Source: Christensenella sp. UBA4636 | GTDB lineage: Bacteria > Bacillota > Clostridia > Christensenellales > Borkfalkiaceae | Assembly: GCA_002405915.1 (NCBI GenBank) | Contig: DHMS01000048.1 | Location: 3,494 to 23,905 of the forward strand | DNA: 20,412 nucleotides | Reading direction: 5' to 3' | In this document: positions 11,487 through 17,907 of the stretch, one piece after another | How positions within the stretch are numbered: the first letter of the stretch is position 1 | Layout: each line of letters begins with the position of its first letter | The notes under the pieces: generated by a model | What the model saw: only the letters and a program-made list of their open reading frames with translations | Told to the model about the DNA's origin: nothing | Database searches by the model: none | Position numbers and translations under genes: made by a program

Positions 11487-11535
11487 GTCTTTTCGCCTCG
11501 TTTTGCGAAATACGCTTGAATAAAAAGGAAAATTT

Positions 11536-11778
11536 ATGCGAATCGACAAATTTCTCAAAGTTTCGCGCGTGCTTAAACGCCGCACGGTAGCAGCCGACGC
11601 TTGCAAGGGCGGCAAAGTTTCGGTAAACGGTAAGGACGTAAAGCCCTCGTACGACCTCAAAATCAACGACGTAGTGGAAATACGTTTCGGCGGCGGGAGC
11701 TTAAAGTTCCGCGTTCTCGAACTCAAAGAAACGGTCAAAAAAGACGAAGCCGGTCTTTTATACGAAATACTTGCGTAA
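11536..11778 (+). CDS. rqcP: S4-domain RNA-binding protein RqcP (YabO)
   Basis: This 80-aa protein is essentially one S4 RNA-binding domain: MRIDKFLKVSRVLKRRT (1-17), then CKGGKVSVNGKDVKPSYDLK and NDVVEIRFGG. Length and sequence match B. subtilis RqcP/YabO, which binds 50S-peptidyl-tRNA complexes and helps RqcH add alanine tails during ribosome-associated quality control. Hsp15-type proteins are related, but the size and motifs fit RqcP better. The start has AAAAGGAA (11523-11530). It is divergent from rpoB and followed after 115 bp, containing an inverted repeat, by ispDF on the same strand. Confidence 0.9.
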   Translation: MRIDKFLKVSRVLKRRTVAADACKGGKVSVNGKDVKPSYDLKINDVVEIRFGGGSLKFRVLELKETVKKDEAGLLYEILA

Positions 11779-11874
11779 GTTGAAAAGTGAAAGTTGAAAG
11801 TTGAAAGTTGCGGACGAAAATATTATAATATGTATTATCCATATCTTTCAATTTTCCATTTTCAATTTTCAACT
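11778..11874. repeat. Inverted repeat made of GTTGAAA-type heptads
   Basis: Left arm 11778-11807 and right arm 11845-11874 are 30 nt each and complementary at 26 of 30 positions. The left arm is a tandem run of GTTGAAA-like 7-mers, so the arms are both repetitive and mutually inverted. The 37-nt loop contains a perfect 12-bp palindrome, ATATTATAATAT (11820-11831). No U-tract follows. The left arm starts on the last base pair of the rqcP stop codon and the right arm ends seven bases before the ispDF ribosome site. It looks like a small palindromic dispersed element. Confidence 0.8.
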
Positions 11875-11893
11875 GTTATTAGAGGAAATAACA

Positions 11894-13006
11894 ATGACAA
11901 TCTCCGTAATAATCCCCGCGGCGGGGTCAGCCTCACGCGCAAAACTCAATCGGAATAAAATATTCTTCGACCTCGGCGACGTAACCGTTGCCGAAAAAAC
12001 CGTCGCGGCGTTTTCTAATATAGAGAACGTAACCGAAATAATTATAGCTTGCGCTAAGCGCGACGAAGAAAGTCTGAAAGGAATTTTTAGCGGCAACCCG
12101 CTAATAAAACTCGTTCGCGGCGGCGATACACGCACGGATTCCGTCAAAAACGCTTTGAAAGCGGCAAGCGGCGATATAACGCTTATCCACGACTGCGCCC
12201 GCCCGTTCGTCACGCATAACCTTATATATAATATAATAGAGGCGGTAAAGGCACACGGCGCGGCTATACCCGTTCTGCCGTTTACCGACACGCTCGGCTT
12301 CGGCGACGAAGAATATATAACGGAAACCAAGCGCGAAAAACTTTTCAAAGTCCAAACCCCGCAAGGCTTTAAGACGGAGCTAATCAAAAAAGCGTACGCC
12401 TCGATATCGCCTGCCGATTCTTTCACCGACGACGCGGGCGTTTTCTGCAAGTATATCGGCAAGGTAAAAACGGTTATCGGCGAAAGAGCCAACGAAAAGC
12501 TCACTTACGAAGAGGACTTCAAGCCGAAAATTCTCGTCGGCACGGGCTTCGACTTACACACGCTTGTCGAAGGCAGAAAGCTCATATTAGGCGGAATAGA
12601 AATCCCGCACACAAAAGGCTTGCTCGGACACAGCGACGCGGACGTTCTCGCCCACGCCGTAATGGACGCAATGCTTTCGGCTTTATCTTTGCGCGACATA
12701 GGCTACCACTTCCCGGACACCGACGAAAGATACAAAGGCGCGGACAGTATGAAGCTACTTTCGCTCGTTCTCGGCATGGTTCAATCGCGCGGCTACAAAG
12801 TCAACAATCTTTCTGCGTGCATAATGGCGCAAAAACCAAAGCTGATGAAATTCGTTCCCGCAATAACGCAAAACCTCGCCGCCGCCCTCGATATCTCCCC
12901 TTCCCTCGTCGGCATAACATGCACGACCCTCGAAGGCATAGGCGTCATCGGCAGAGAAGAAGGCATAGCCGTCCAAGCCTACGTTTCCTTAAATCTTGCG
13001 GAATAA
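11894..13006 (+). CDS. ispDF: Bifunctional IspD/IspF isoprenoid enzyme
   Basis: A 370-aa fusion of two non-consecutive enzymes of the methylerythritol phosphate pathway. IspD (about 1-210) transfers CMP to MEP: PAAGSASR (8-15) with Arg15, Lys22, GGDTRTDSV (76-84), HDCARP (99-104), QTPQGF (154-159). IspF (about 212-366) makes the cyclodiphosphate: FDLH supplies metal ligands Asp220 and His222, GHSDADVLAHAVMDA (245-259) includes His254, and CTTLEGIGVIGREEGIA (343-359) is the CMP-binding end. The conserved NVD segment is NLS here (306-308). The frame is open upstream to about 11801 through the inverted repeat, but the start at 11894 is preferred because AGAGGA (11881-11886) precedes it and the homologous part begins there. 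It ends 22 bp before a hairpin terminator. Confidence 0.95.
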   Translation: MTISVIIPAAGSASRAKLNRNKIFFDLGDVTVAEKTVAAFSNIENVTEIIIACAKRDEESLKGIFSGNPLIKLVRGGDTRTDSVKNALKAASGDITLIHDCARPFVTHNLIYNIIEAVKAHGAAIPVLPFTDTLGFGDEEYITETKREKLFKVQTPQGFKTELIKKAYASISPADSFTDDAGVFCKYIGKVKTVIGERANEKLTYEEDFKPKILVGTGFDLHTLVEGRKLILGGIEIPHTKGLLGHSDADVLAHAVMDAMLSALSLRDIGYHFPDTDERYKGADSMKLLSLVLGMVQSRGYKVNNLSACIMAQKPKLMKFVPAITQNLAAALDISPSLVGITCTTLEGIGVIGREEGIAVQAYVSLNLAE

Positions 13007-13028
13007 AAAATATTACGTAAAAACAAAA

Positions 13029-13082
13029 CATCCGCTTAATTTTTTCGGTAAAATCGCCAAAAATCTAAAGCGGGTGTTTTTT
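13029..13082 (+). terminator. Terminator of ispDF; dispersed hairpin repeat copy 1
   Basis: Outer arms CCGCTT and AAGCGGG close over a T-run/A-run pair and an inner GGTAA..CGCC segment, so the whole unit folds as one long hairpin, followed by TTTTTT (13077-13082). It lies 22 bp after the ispDF stop. The same unit recurs at 14122, 15559 and 18025. Confidence 0.85.
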
Positions 13083-13116
13083 GTGTGTTTTTCTGTAGCC
13101 CTAATAAAGTAATTAT

Positions 13117-13146
13117 ACTTAGAGCCATCTTCGTTTTACTCTAAGT
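13117..13146 (-). terminator. Possible terminator stem after the small lipoprotein gene
   Basis: A perfect 8-bp stem (13117-13124 with 13139-13146, 14-nt loop) lies 23 bp after the lipoprotein stop codon. On the minus strand it is followed by ATAATTACTTTATT, which is AT-rich but not a clean U-tract. Confidence 0.35.
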
Positions 13147-13169
13147 CGTCATTTGCCTCGCTCATCTGC

Positions 13170-13490
13170 TCAATTGTTAATTGTCGTTCCATTCGTCGCC
13201 TCTATTATTTCGATTATACCGCCTATATAATGCCTTGTTTCACCGTTCTTGCGAATGGTGAGAACGTATGAGGACTGATAGGCTTCGAGCGTGTATTCGC
13301 TTCTTAGGCACTTCGTACCCCACACAAGCCGCCCCTCGTCCGTGTATATGTAAATTTCCACGGTCGTGTCGCCGCTTCCGCCGTAAACGTTCTTGTTTAC
13401 CTCTTTGGTTATCGAGCCGTTACACCCAATAAGACAAGCTGCGCATAAAAGCGTAAGCGTTACAAGTATTGCTAAAACTTTCTTTTTCAT
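13170..13490 (-). CDS. Small putative lipoprotein, unknown family
   Basis: I do not recognise this 106-aa protein. It has a lipoprotein signal: MKKKVLAILVTLTLL, then the lipobox LIGC with Cys23, so the mature part would be about 84 residues anchored to the outer face of the membrane. The mature part has segments TTVEIYIYTDEGRLVWGTKC and YVLTIRKNGETRHYIGG with alternating hydrophobic residues, suggesting a small beta fold. Two starts are in frame. The one at 13496 is only 3 nt from GAGG (13500-13503); the one at 13490 has a normal 9-nt spacing and is preferred. It stands alone between hairpin repeat copies 1 and 2. Confidence 0.7.
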   Translation of the reverse strand: MKKKVLAILVTLTLLCAACLIGCNGSITKEVNKNVYGGSGDTTVEIYIYTDEGRLVWGTKCLRSEYTLEAYQSSYVLTIRKNGETRHYIGGIIEIIEATNGTTINN

Positions 13491-13796
13491 TTTCATTTAC
13501 CTCTTTTTATAAATTTTCTTATGCGTATATATTTTTAATAAATTCATTAAAAACGCAAACACCGCTGTGTTTTTTTTACTTTCAAGCCATTTGTTACAGA
13601 AATGCTTTTTCACCCTTATTCTTTTGTAACGACAGAATTTTAAGTGACCGGTTATACTCGCCTCGTCCATATTTTCGACTACATCAAATAGGCAAAGTGC
13701 GTACCTAATTCACATAAATTCTTAAAACATTCCGCTCCGTCCAGACAAACAAATTCCACTTACATTACAATCATTTTTACCACTCCCCCCTACAAC
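13491..13796. other. AT-rich stretch without a gene
   Basis: No convincing coding frame. A 6-bp AAACAC/GTGTTT stem with loop CGCT followed by eight T's (13557-13578) resembles a weak plus-strand terminator but has no plus gene before it. A GTTACA/TGTAAC pair (13593-13598, 13625-13630) is also present. I see no clear promoter for the small lipoprotein gene here. Confidence 0.5.
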
Positions 13797-13824
13797 AAAA
13801 AATGCGACAACCGAAGTTGCCGCA
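13797..13824 (-). terminator. UUCG-capped terminator of the orphan RNA unit
   Basis: On the minus strand a 9-bp stem (TGCGGCAAC / GTTGTCGCA, one G-U pair) is capped by TTCG and followed by TTTTTT (plus-strand A-run 13797-13802). This is a textbook intrinsic terminator. No minus-strand protein gene lies upstream of it, which points to a non-coding transcript ending here. Confidence 0.85.
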
Positions 13825-13847
13825 AAAAAACGCAAACTCCGATAGTC

Positions 13848-14006
13848 GCCAAACTAAACGAATTCCATGCAAGAACTATCTTACACAACACATCGAATGG
13901 AATCTGCATTTTTATCAAATTCTATTATGTGTTGCATAAAAGGGCATAATACACCCTCTAAAAAATATAAAGAGTCCTTGCAAAACAAGGATTCGTTTAG
14001 CTTGGC
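13848..14006 (-). ncRNA. Rod-shaped structured RNA, candidate 6S RNA
   Basis: A promoter predicts a start at 14006, and the RNA's first 16 bases pair with bases 13863-13848 (one G-U pair), so its ends close a long stem. This continues by 2 bp over a bulged A, then by 10 bp (13973-13982 with 13868-13877). An asymmetric open region follows (5' side about 13972-13936, carrying a small GGGU/GCCC hairpin; 3' side 13884-13878). The apical stem pairs 13927-13935 with 13885-13893 and adds about 7 pairs beyond a CG bulge. Closing stem, bubble and apical stem are the 6S RNA architecture, which mimics an open promoter and sequesters housekeeping RNA polymerase. A competing local hairpin (13972-13980 with 13986-13994) recalls the rearrangement known for 6S. 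No protein-coding frame is convincing. The transcript would run to about 13797. The 6S name is inference from shape alone. Confidence 0.6.
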
Positions 14007-14012
14007 ATAATC

Positions 14013-14041
14013 AGTATAACACATTGCCTAAAATAATTCAA
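14013..14041 (-). promoter_or_regulatory. Promoter of the candidate 6S RNA
   Basis: On the minus strand TTGAAT (14036-14041), 17 bases, then TATACT (14013-14018) preceded by TGT (extended -10). Upstream to about 14063 is an A/T-rich tract like an UP element. The start falls at 14006, exactly the first base of the RNA's closing stem. Confidence 0.75.
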
Positions 14042-14121
14042 TCTTTTTAAAGTATTTTTTAGAAATTTAAAAACGAGAAGTTTCACGTTCGTTTTTCGTA
14101 ACGATTCAGAGTAATAAAAAC

Positions 14122-14175
14122 CACCCGCTTAATTTTTCCGGTAAAATTGCCAAAAATCTTAAGCGGGCGTTTTTT
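14122..14175 (+). repeat. Dispersed hairpin repeat copy 2
   Basis: This copy is 49 of 53 identical to copy 3 and folds as CACCCGCTTAA..TTAAGCGGGCG with an inner GGTAA..TTGCC, followed by TTTTTT. No plus-strand gene ends before it. It sits upstream of the ATPase gene, and the AGTTGACT that follows directly provides the -35 box of the ATPase promoter. Copy 4 has the same AGTTGACT extension. Confidence 0.85.
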
Positions 14176-14177
14176 AG

Positions 14178-14207
14178 TTGACTTTCTTTTAAAATCCATG
14201 ATATACT
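14178..14207 (+). promoter_or_regulatory. Promoter of the AAA_14/DUF4143 ATPase gene
   Basis: TTGACT (14178-14183), 18 bases, then TATACT (14202-14207) preceded by TGA (extended -10). The start near 14214 leaves a roughly 45-nt leader that contains the decayed repeat copy 5. Confidence 0.65.
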
Positions 14208-14210
14208 ACA

Positions 14211-14253
14211 CTTAACAAAAGTGGCAATATTGCCAAAAACCTAAAGTGAGGTG
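14211..14253 (+). repeat. Decayed hairpin repeat copy 5 carrying the ATPase ribosome site
   Basis: CTTAA, GTGGCAA, GCC-AAAAA, CTAAAG and GGTG occur in the same order and spacing as in copy 4 (18031-18072). The outer left arm is lost and the right arm has changed to AGTGAGGTG. That GAGGTG (14248-14253) lies five bases before the ATPase ATG and serves as its ribosome binding site. The inner GGCAA/TTGCC hairpin is perfect. Confidence 0.6.
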
Positions 14254-14258
14254 CGGAT

Positions 14259-15551
14259 ATGGAGATAAAAAGGGATAAATATCTAAAAATGCTTCAATTG
14301 CGGCAGCATAACGGATTTGTAAAAGTCGTGACGGGAATAAGGCGGTGCGGAAAATCCTACCTATTGAACGACATTTTCTATAATTACTTAATAGAAAGCG
14401 GCGTAAAAAAAGACCATATCGTCAAGTTTGCGTTCGATTCGGCGGACGATTTATTGCTTATCGGCGAAGACTTACAAGAGCTTGCGAAAGACAAACGAAA
14501 AGTCGGCCCGAAAAAGTTTATGGCATACATTTCGCAAAAAACTACCGACGACGGAATGTATTATCTGCTTCTCGACGAAGTGCAAAACCTCGATTGTTTC
14601 GAAGCAGTTCTCAACGGATATCTGCGTAAGAGAAACTTAGACGTTTACGTTACGGGGAGCAACTCAAAGTTTTTGTCAAGCGACGTGTTGACGGAATTTG
14701 CGGGGCGCGGCGACGAAATTCATGTTCTTCCCCTCTCGTTTTCGGAATTTTACACGCAACAAAACGACGGGTTCGACTACGCGCTCGACGATTATATGAT
14801 TTATGGCGGACTCCCCGCCGTTGCGGCTATGCAAACGCCGGAACAAAAATCAAGTTATCTCAAAACGCAACTTCAAAACGTTTATTTAAAGGATATCGTC
14901 GAACGGCACAATTTGGGTTCCGATGAAAATATCCCGGAATTACTTGACATTATCGCCTCCGGTATCTCGTCGCTTACCAACCCGACAAAGCTTTCAAACA
15001 CCTTTAAAAGTGTGAAAAATTCTTCGTTAAGCGCGGTAACCGTCAACAATTACATTACCTATATGCAAGAAGCTTTTATGCTTTCAAAAGCACTTAGATA
15101 CGACGTTAAAGGCAAAAAATATATCGGCACGCCATACAAAATATACTTTGAAGACGTAGGCTTGCGCAACGCTCGGCTTGACTTTAGACAGATTGAGCAA
15201 ACCCATTTAATGGAAAACGTTATTTACAACGAACTCAGATATCGCGGGTACAACGTGGACGTAGGCGTTGTGGACGTAAGGGAAACCGAAAACGGAAAAT
15301 CCGAAAGACGGCAACTCGAAATAAACTTCGTGGCAAACCAAGGCAACAAACGCTATTATATTCAATCGGCTTACGATATTCCGACGGAAGAAAAAATGAA
15401 GCAGGAAACAAAGTCGTTCGACAAAACAAACGATTCTTTCAAGAAAATAATCGTAGTCGGCAAGAACATTCGCCCGCGCCGCGACCAAAAAGGCTACCTT
15501 ATCGTCGGCATTAAAGACTTTTTATTAGACCCGAACAGTTTAGAACTATAA
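14259..15551 (+). CDS. AAA_14 / DUF4143 ATP-binding protein
   Basis: This 430-aa protein has the two-part build of a widespread ATPase family of unclear role: an N-terminal AAA_14 domain and a C-terminal DUF4143 domain. Walker A is GIRRCGKS (26-33), Walker B YLLLDE (102-107), sensor 1 TGSNS (132-136), and GRGDEIHVLPLSFSEF (149-164) is the family signature. The DUF4143 part (about 200-400) includes YLKDIVERHNL, NTFKSVKNSSLSAVTVNNYI and the nuclease-like YYIQSAYDI segment. Such proteins are common in accessory regions and often occur in multiple copies; cytosolic location is expected. It is a single gene bracketed by hairpin repeat copies 2/5 and 3. Copy 3 begins eight bases after its stop and is its terminator. 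Confidence 0.93.
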   Translation: MEIKRDKYLKMLQLRQHNGFVKVVTGIRRCGKSYLLNDIFYNYLIESGVKKDHIVKFAFDSADDLLLIGEDLQELAKDKRKVGPKKFMAYISQKTTDDGMYYLLLDEVQNLDCFEAVLNGYLRKRNLDVYVTGSNSKFLSSDVLTEFAGRGDEIHVLPLSFSEFYTQQNDGFDYALDDYMIYGGLPAVAAMQTPEQKSSYLKTQLQNVYLKDIVERHNLGSDENIPELLDIIASGISSLTNPTKLSNTFKSVKNSSLSAVTVNNYITYMQEAFMLSKALRYDVKGKKYIGTPYKIYFEDVGLRNARLDFRQIEQTHLMENVIYNELRYRGYNVDVGVVDVRETENGKSERRQLEINFVANQGNKRYYIQSAYDIPTEEKMKQETKSFDKTNDSFKKIIVVGKNIRPRRDQKGYLIVGIKDFLLDPNSLEL

Positions 15552-15558
15552 AGCAAAA

Positions 15559-15611
15559 CACCCGCTTAATTTTTATGGCAGAATTGCCAAAAATCTTAAG
15601 CGGGCGTTTTT
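15559..15611 (+). terminator. Terminator of the ATPase gene; hairpin repeat copy 3
   Basis: Outer arms CCCGCTTAA/TTAAGCGGG are perfectly complementary, the inner GGCAGAATTGCC pairs, and TTTTT follows. It starts eight bases after the ATPase stop codon. In the same orientation as copies 1, 2 and 4. Confidence 0.88.
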
Positions 15612-15680
15612 CGATTTCTGAAACATCGACAAACAACCTATGCCGTCTGTTTGCTTTTTGCGTATTTGCACAAATACCCG

Positions 15681-15724
15681 CATAGAATTTTCTACATGTC
15701 AAGTATTTTATAGAATTTTCTATA
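15681..15724. promoter_or_regulatory. Double-palindrome operator module before the XRE gene
   Basis: Two palindromes with core TAGAA-TT-TTCTA lie 28 bp apart (start to start): 15681-15696 and 15709-15724. The second extends to a 22-bp palindrome (15706-15727). The module is 38 of 44 identical to 17886-17929. On the minus strand TTGACA (15697-15702) is kept as in the other module, but its -10 (15674-15679) reads GGGTAT, so that promoter seems dead. For the plus-strand XRE gene the second palindrome covers the likely -10 (TATAAA, 15723-15728), which predicts autoregulation. Confidence 0.7.
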
Positions 15725-15735
15725 AAATATAAAGT

Positions 15736-15966
15736 ATGGAAAACGAATTCAGAGATATTTTGCAAGAATTTTTAACAATGGAAGGGCTTACGCAAAGTGC
15801 GTTCGCCAAAAAGATAGGGGTAAAACAGAGCCAAGTGAGCGAATGGCTCAAAGGCAAGGCAAAGCCCGGCTACGATTCGCTCAAAGCCATGGCACAAGAA
15901 TTTAACGTGTCCGCCGACTATTTTTTAGGCTTATCGGACGAATACGAAAAATCAACAAAGCATTAA
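15736..15966 (+). CDS. XRE-family helix-turn-helix regulator
   Basis: This 76-aa protein is a single Cro/C1-type DNA-binding domain: LTQSAFAKKIGVKQSQVSEW (18-37) holds the two DNA-binding helices, followed by KPGYDSLKAMAQEFNVSADY and a short charged tail. It probably dimerises and binds palindromes; paired palindromes lie just upstream. No ribosome binding site is visible before the ATG, and the likely -10 TATAAA ends eight bases before it, so the mRNA may be leaderless or nearly so. It converges with the large lipoprotein gene across a shared two-way terminator. The same operator module stands before that lipoprotein gene, which makes it the best candidate target. Confidence 0.92.
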   Translation: MENEFRDILQEFLTMEGLTQSAFAKKIGVKQSQVSEWLKGKAKPGYDSLKAMAQEFNVSADYFLGLSDEYEKSTKH

Positions 15967-15986
15967 AAAATCGAGGTAAAAAATTC

Positions 15987-16015
15987 GGCGGGAGAATTTT
16001 CTCCCGCCTTTTTTT
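15987..16015. terminator. Two-way terminator between XRE and lipoprotein genes
   Basis: A perfect GGCGGGAGAA/TTCTCCCGCC stem (15987-15996 with 15999-16008; effectively 9 bp with a 4-nt loop) is followed by seven T's on the plus strand and preceded by A-rich sequence that gives T's on the minus strand. It can end both converging transcripts. Confidence 0.92.
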
Positions 16016-16030
16016 GCCGCCTCTTCGGCT

Positions 16031-17818
16031 TTAACTCTCTTTATAATCCTTAAGCCTTATCTCCTTAACCGTTCCCTTAAAGTAGATACTGTAAAGTTCT
16101 TGATAACGGCTACCCATAACTGTGACACTTACTCTTACATACCCGTCGTCGTTAATCGTTTCCGTACCGCTGTTTTCGACAACGCCGATACACCTCGCTT
16201 CAACATATACACCGTCATTATACGAAAGCACGGTCTCTCCGTTTTTGTTCGTAATGGTCATATTTTCGTCGGAAATCCAAAAGCACTCGCTGTATAAATC
16301 AAGCGTACTTACTTCGGAAATCTCCCTTTCAAAAACCTTTGTTTTTGTTCCGTCGGTTAAATACAACCCGATGGTTATAACACCGTCTTTAACGGAATAT
16401 TCGAACTTAGCATTGCTCAGTTCGGGGTTGTTATCCTCTTCTTGGAAGCCTTCGTGCCACCACCCGGTTTTACTAAAACAAGATTCGCCGGTAGGCGTGA
16501 CGGAAAAACCGGCGATTAGCTCGGATTCATCTTCGAGCTTAACTTCTCTGTTAAAGTAAATTTCGCCGTCAAATCTCGCAACGATACTAAAACTCGTATC
16601 GCAACCGCCTTTTATGCTTTCTATTATGTAGTCGGAATTAAGTTTGAAGTCGATACGGAAGTCGTCGCCGATACCGTCTTTTATCATCTTCTTGAAGTCT
16701 TTCCAACCGGCAAGGTCGAGCGTTTCCGTTTCTCCGTCATAAGAATAAAACAAATCATGCATCGGCTGATAGTTTATAATCTCTTCTATCGTACGGTCGC
16801 CGAAAGCCAAGTTGTTGCCGTCTTCCACGTCGAGGAATTTCGTTAAATAGGTTAATGCGGTATCCTCTTCGGTCGCAACAACGCCAATGTCGTTTAATTG
16901 CCCCGCCCACCCGTAAGGCTTAGATATATCCGTAAGTATTTTTTCGGCGGCTGTACCCGACACGCCGCTCAAAATCGAATTGATGAACAACCTTGCGGGC
17001 GAAACTTCGTCTTCGATTAGCGTTCTTACCGTCTTATCTTTGTTTTTTACTAAATAATCGGCTATGGTATCGCAAAGTTCGAAAGTTCCGTCAATAGCCT
17101 TGTTTACATCGAGCGTAACGACGTAAGTTTTATCTTGTTGTCTTGTAGCCGTCACGCCCCAAAGACTAACGAGTTTTTTCGCGATATTGTCTTCAAGAGT
17201 CTTAGAAGCCGTGCGCGAAGCTTTCAAGCAATCGATTATGCCGAACGCACCGGTTTTTTCCTCACCAATAAACCCGTTGAAAAAATACTTTATCGTTTCG
17301 GGGATAGTCCAATGACTGTAAGTATCGACGGTATAACTTTTAGCAAGCTTTGTCAAACTTTCTTTAGTCGCGGCATTATAATCGGCTCCACTGTCACCGT
17401 TCGTGGACACGCTTGCCGTTTGTTCATAGATATCGTCTTCGCGAATATAGGACAAATAAATTTCTTTAGACTCAAATTCATATTCATGAACGGTATAGTA
17501 CGTAATATCCGCGCTTAGTTTTTTGTTTTCGAAAACGCCTTTAAAGTCAACGTAATCGTCGCCCGTAACGTACGAGCCGTCGGATTTGTCTTTCGGAACG
17601 TTCATAGTAATCGTACCGTCAATCGTCTTGTACGCGCCGTCTTTACGAAGTCCGTCCATAGCCTTAAGCACGACTTGCTCCGTCGTAAGCGAAGCGATAA
17701 TGTCCGGAATACTCGGAAGCCCGCCGCTACTGCTGTTTCCGCCACCGCCGTTACAGCCCGTCAGAAGAAGCGACAAACAGACCGTCGCCGCAAGAAAAAC
17801 ACTCAATTTTTTCTTCAT
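16031..17818 (-). CDS. Large putative lipoprotein, unknown family
   Basis: I do not recognise this 595-aa protein. It begins MKKKLSVFLAATVCLSLLLT with the lipobox LTGC (Cys22), then a Gly/Ser-rich linker, so it should be lipid-anchored outside the cell. The rest is acidic and soluble-looking, with long alternating segments (for example YYTVHEYEFESKEIYLSYI and KFEYSVKDGVITIGLYL) and no later membrane segment, compatible with repeated beta-rich domains. The frame opens 15 codons earlier at 17863, but the predicted mRNA start is about 17872, leaving no room for a ribosome site; GAGG (17829-17832) fits the ATG at 17818. The promoter TTGACA-17-TATAAT has an operator palindrome in its spacer. Confidence 0.85.
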   Translation of the reverse strand: MKKKLSVFLAATVCLSLLLTGCNGGGGNSSSGGLPSIPDIIASLTTEQVVLKAMDGLRKDGAYKTIDGTITMNVPKDKSDGSYVTGDDYVDFKGVFENKKLSADITYYTVHEYEFESKEIYLSYIREDDIYEQTASVSTNGDSGADYNAATKESLTKLAKSYTVDTYSHWTIPETIKYFFNGFIGEEKTGAFGIIDCLKASRTASKTLEDNIAKKLVSLWGVTATRQQDKTYVVTLDVNKAIDGTFELCDTIADYLVKNKDKTVRTLIEDEVSPARLFINSILSGVSGTAAEKILTDISKPYGWAGQLNDIGVVATEEDTALTYLTKFLDVEDGNNLAFGDRTIEEIINYQPMHDLFYSYDGETETLDLAGWKDFKKMIKDGIGDDFRIDFKLNSDYIIESIKGGCDTSFSIVARFDGEIYFNREVKLEDESELIAGFSVTPTGESCFSKTGWWHEGFQEEDNNPELSNAKFEYSVKDGVITIGLYLTDGTKTKVFEREISEVSTLDLYSECFWISDENMTITNKNGETVLSYNDGVYVEARCIGVVENSGTETINDDGYVRVSVTVMGSRYQELYSIYFKGTVKEIRLKDYKES

Positions 17819-17878
17819 TGCCTTTTTACCTCTTTTTTCGTATTTTCGGTTTCTATTTAGCACCTAAAAACCACTAAC

Positions 17879-17907
17879 ATTATAGTATAGAATATTCTAT
17901 ATGTCAA
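17879..17907 (-). promoter_or_regulatory. Consensus promoter of the large lipoprotein gene
   Basis: On the minus strand TTGACA (17902-17907), exactly 17 bases, and TATAAT (17879-17884): both hexamers match the sigma-A consensus perfectly. The 16-bp perfect palindrome TATAGAATATTCTATA (17886-17901) fills the spacer. A repressor bound there would block RNA polymerase. Predicted start near 17872. Confidence 0.9.

Noticed and set aside
11778..11874. CRISPR-like array in the GTTGAAA repeats
   Set aside because: The repeats are 7-mers without spacers and are arranged as two inverted arms.
11801..11893. N-terminal extension of IspDF from an ATG at 11801
   Set aside because: It is translated from the inverted repeat, has no ribosome site and precedes the start of homology. 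AGAGGA before the ATG at 11894 fits better.
13491..13796. Decayed gene in the gene-free stretch
   Set aside because: No frame or recognisable protein fragment could be supported in either strand.
13848..14006. tmRNA, SRP RNA or RNase P RNA for the structured RNA
   Set aside because: Too short for tmRNA and RNase P, no tRNA-like ends, and no GGAAG-type SRP domain motif seen.
14122..15611. Insertion sequence or transposon carrying the ATPase gene between direct repeats
   Set aside because: The flanking repeats are terminator-like, the ATPase is not a transposase, and no terminal inverted repeats or target duplications are visible.
17819..17863. Upstream start of the large lipoprotein at 17863
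   Set aside because: It would put 15 charged residues before a normal lipoprotein signal, has no ribosome site and lies about 9 nt from the predicted mRNA start.
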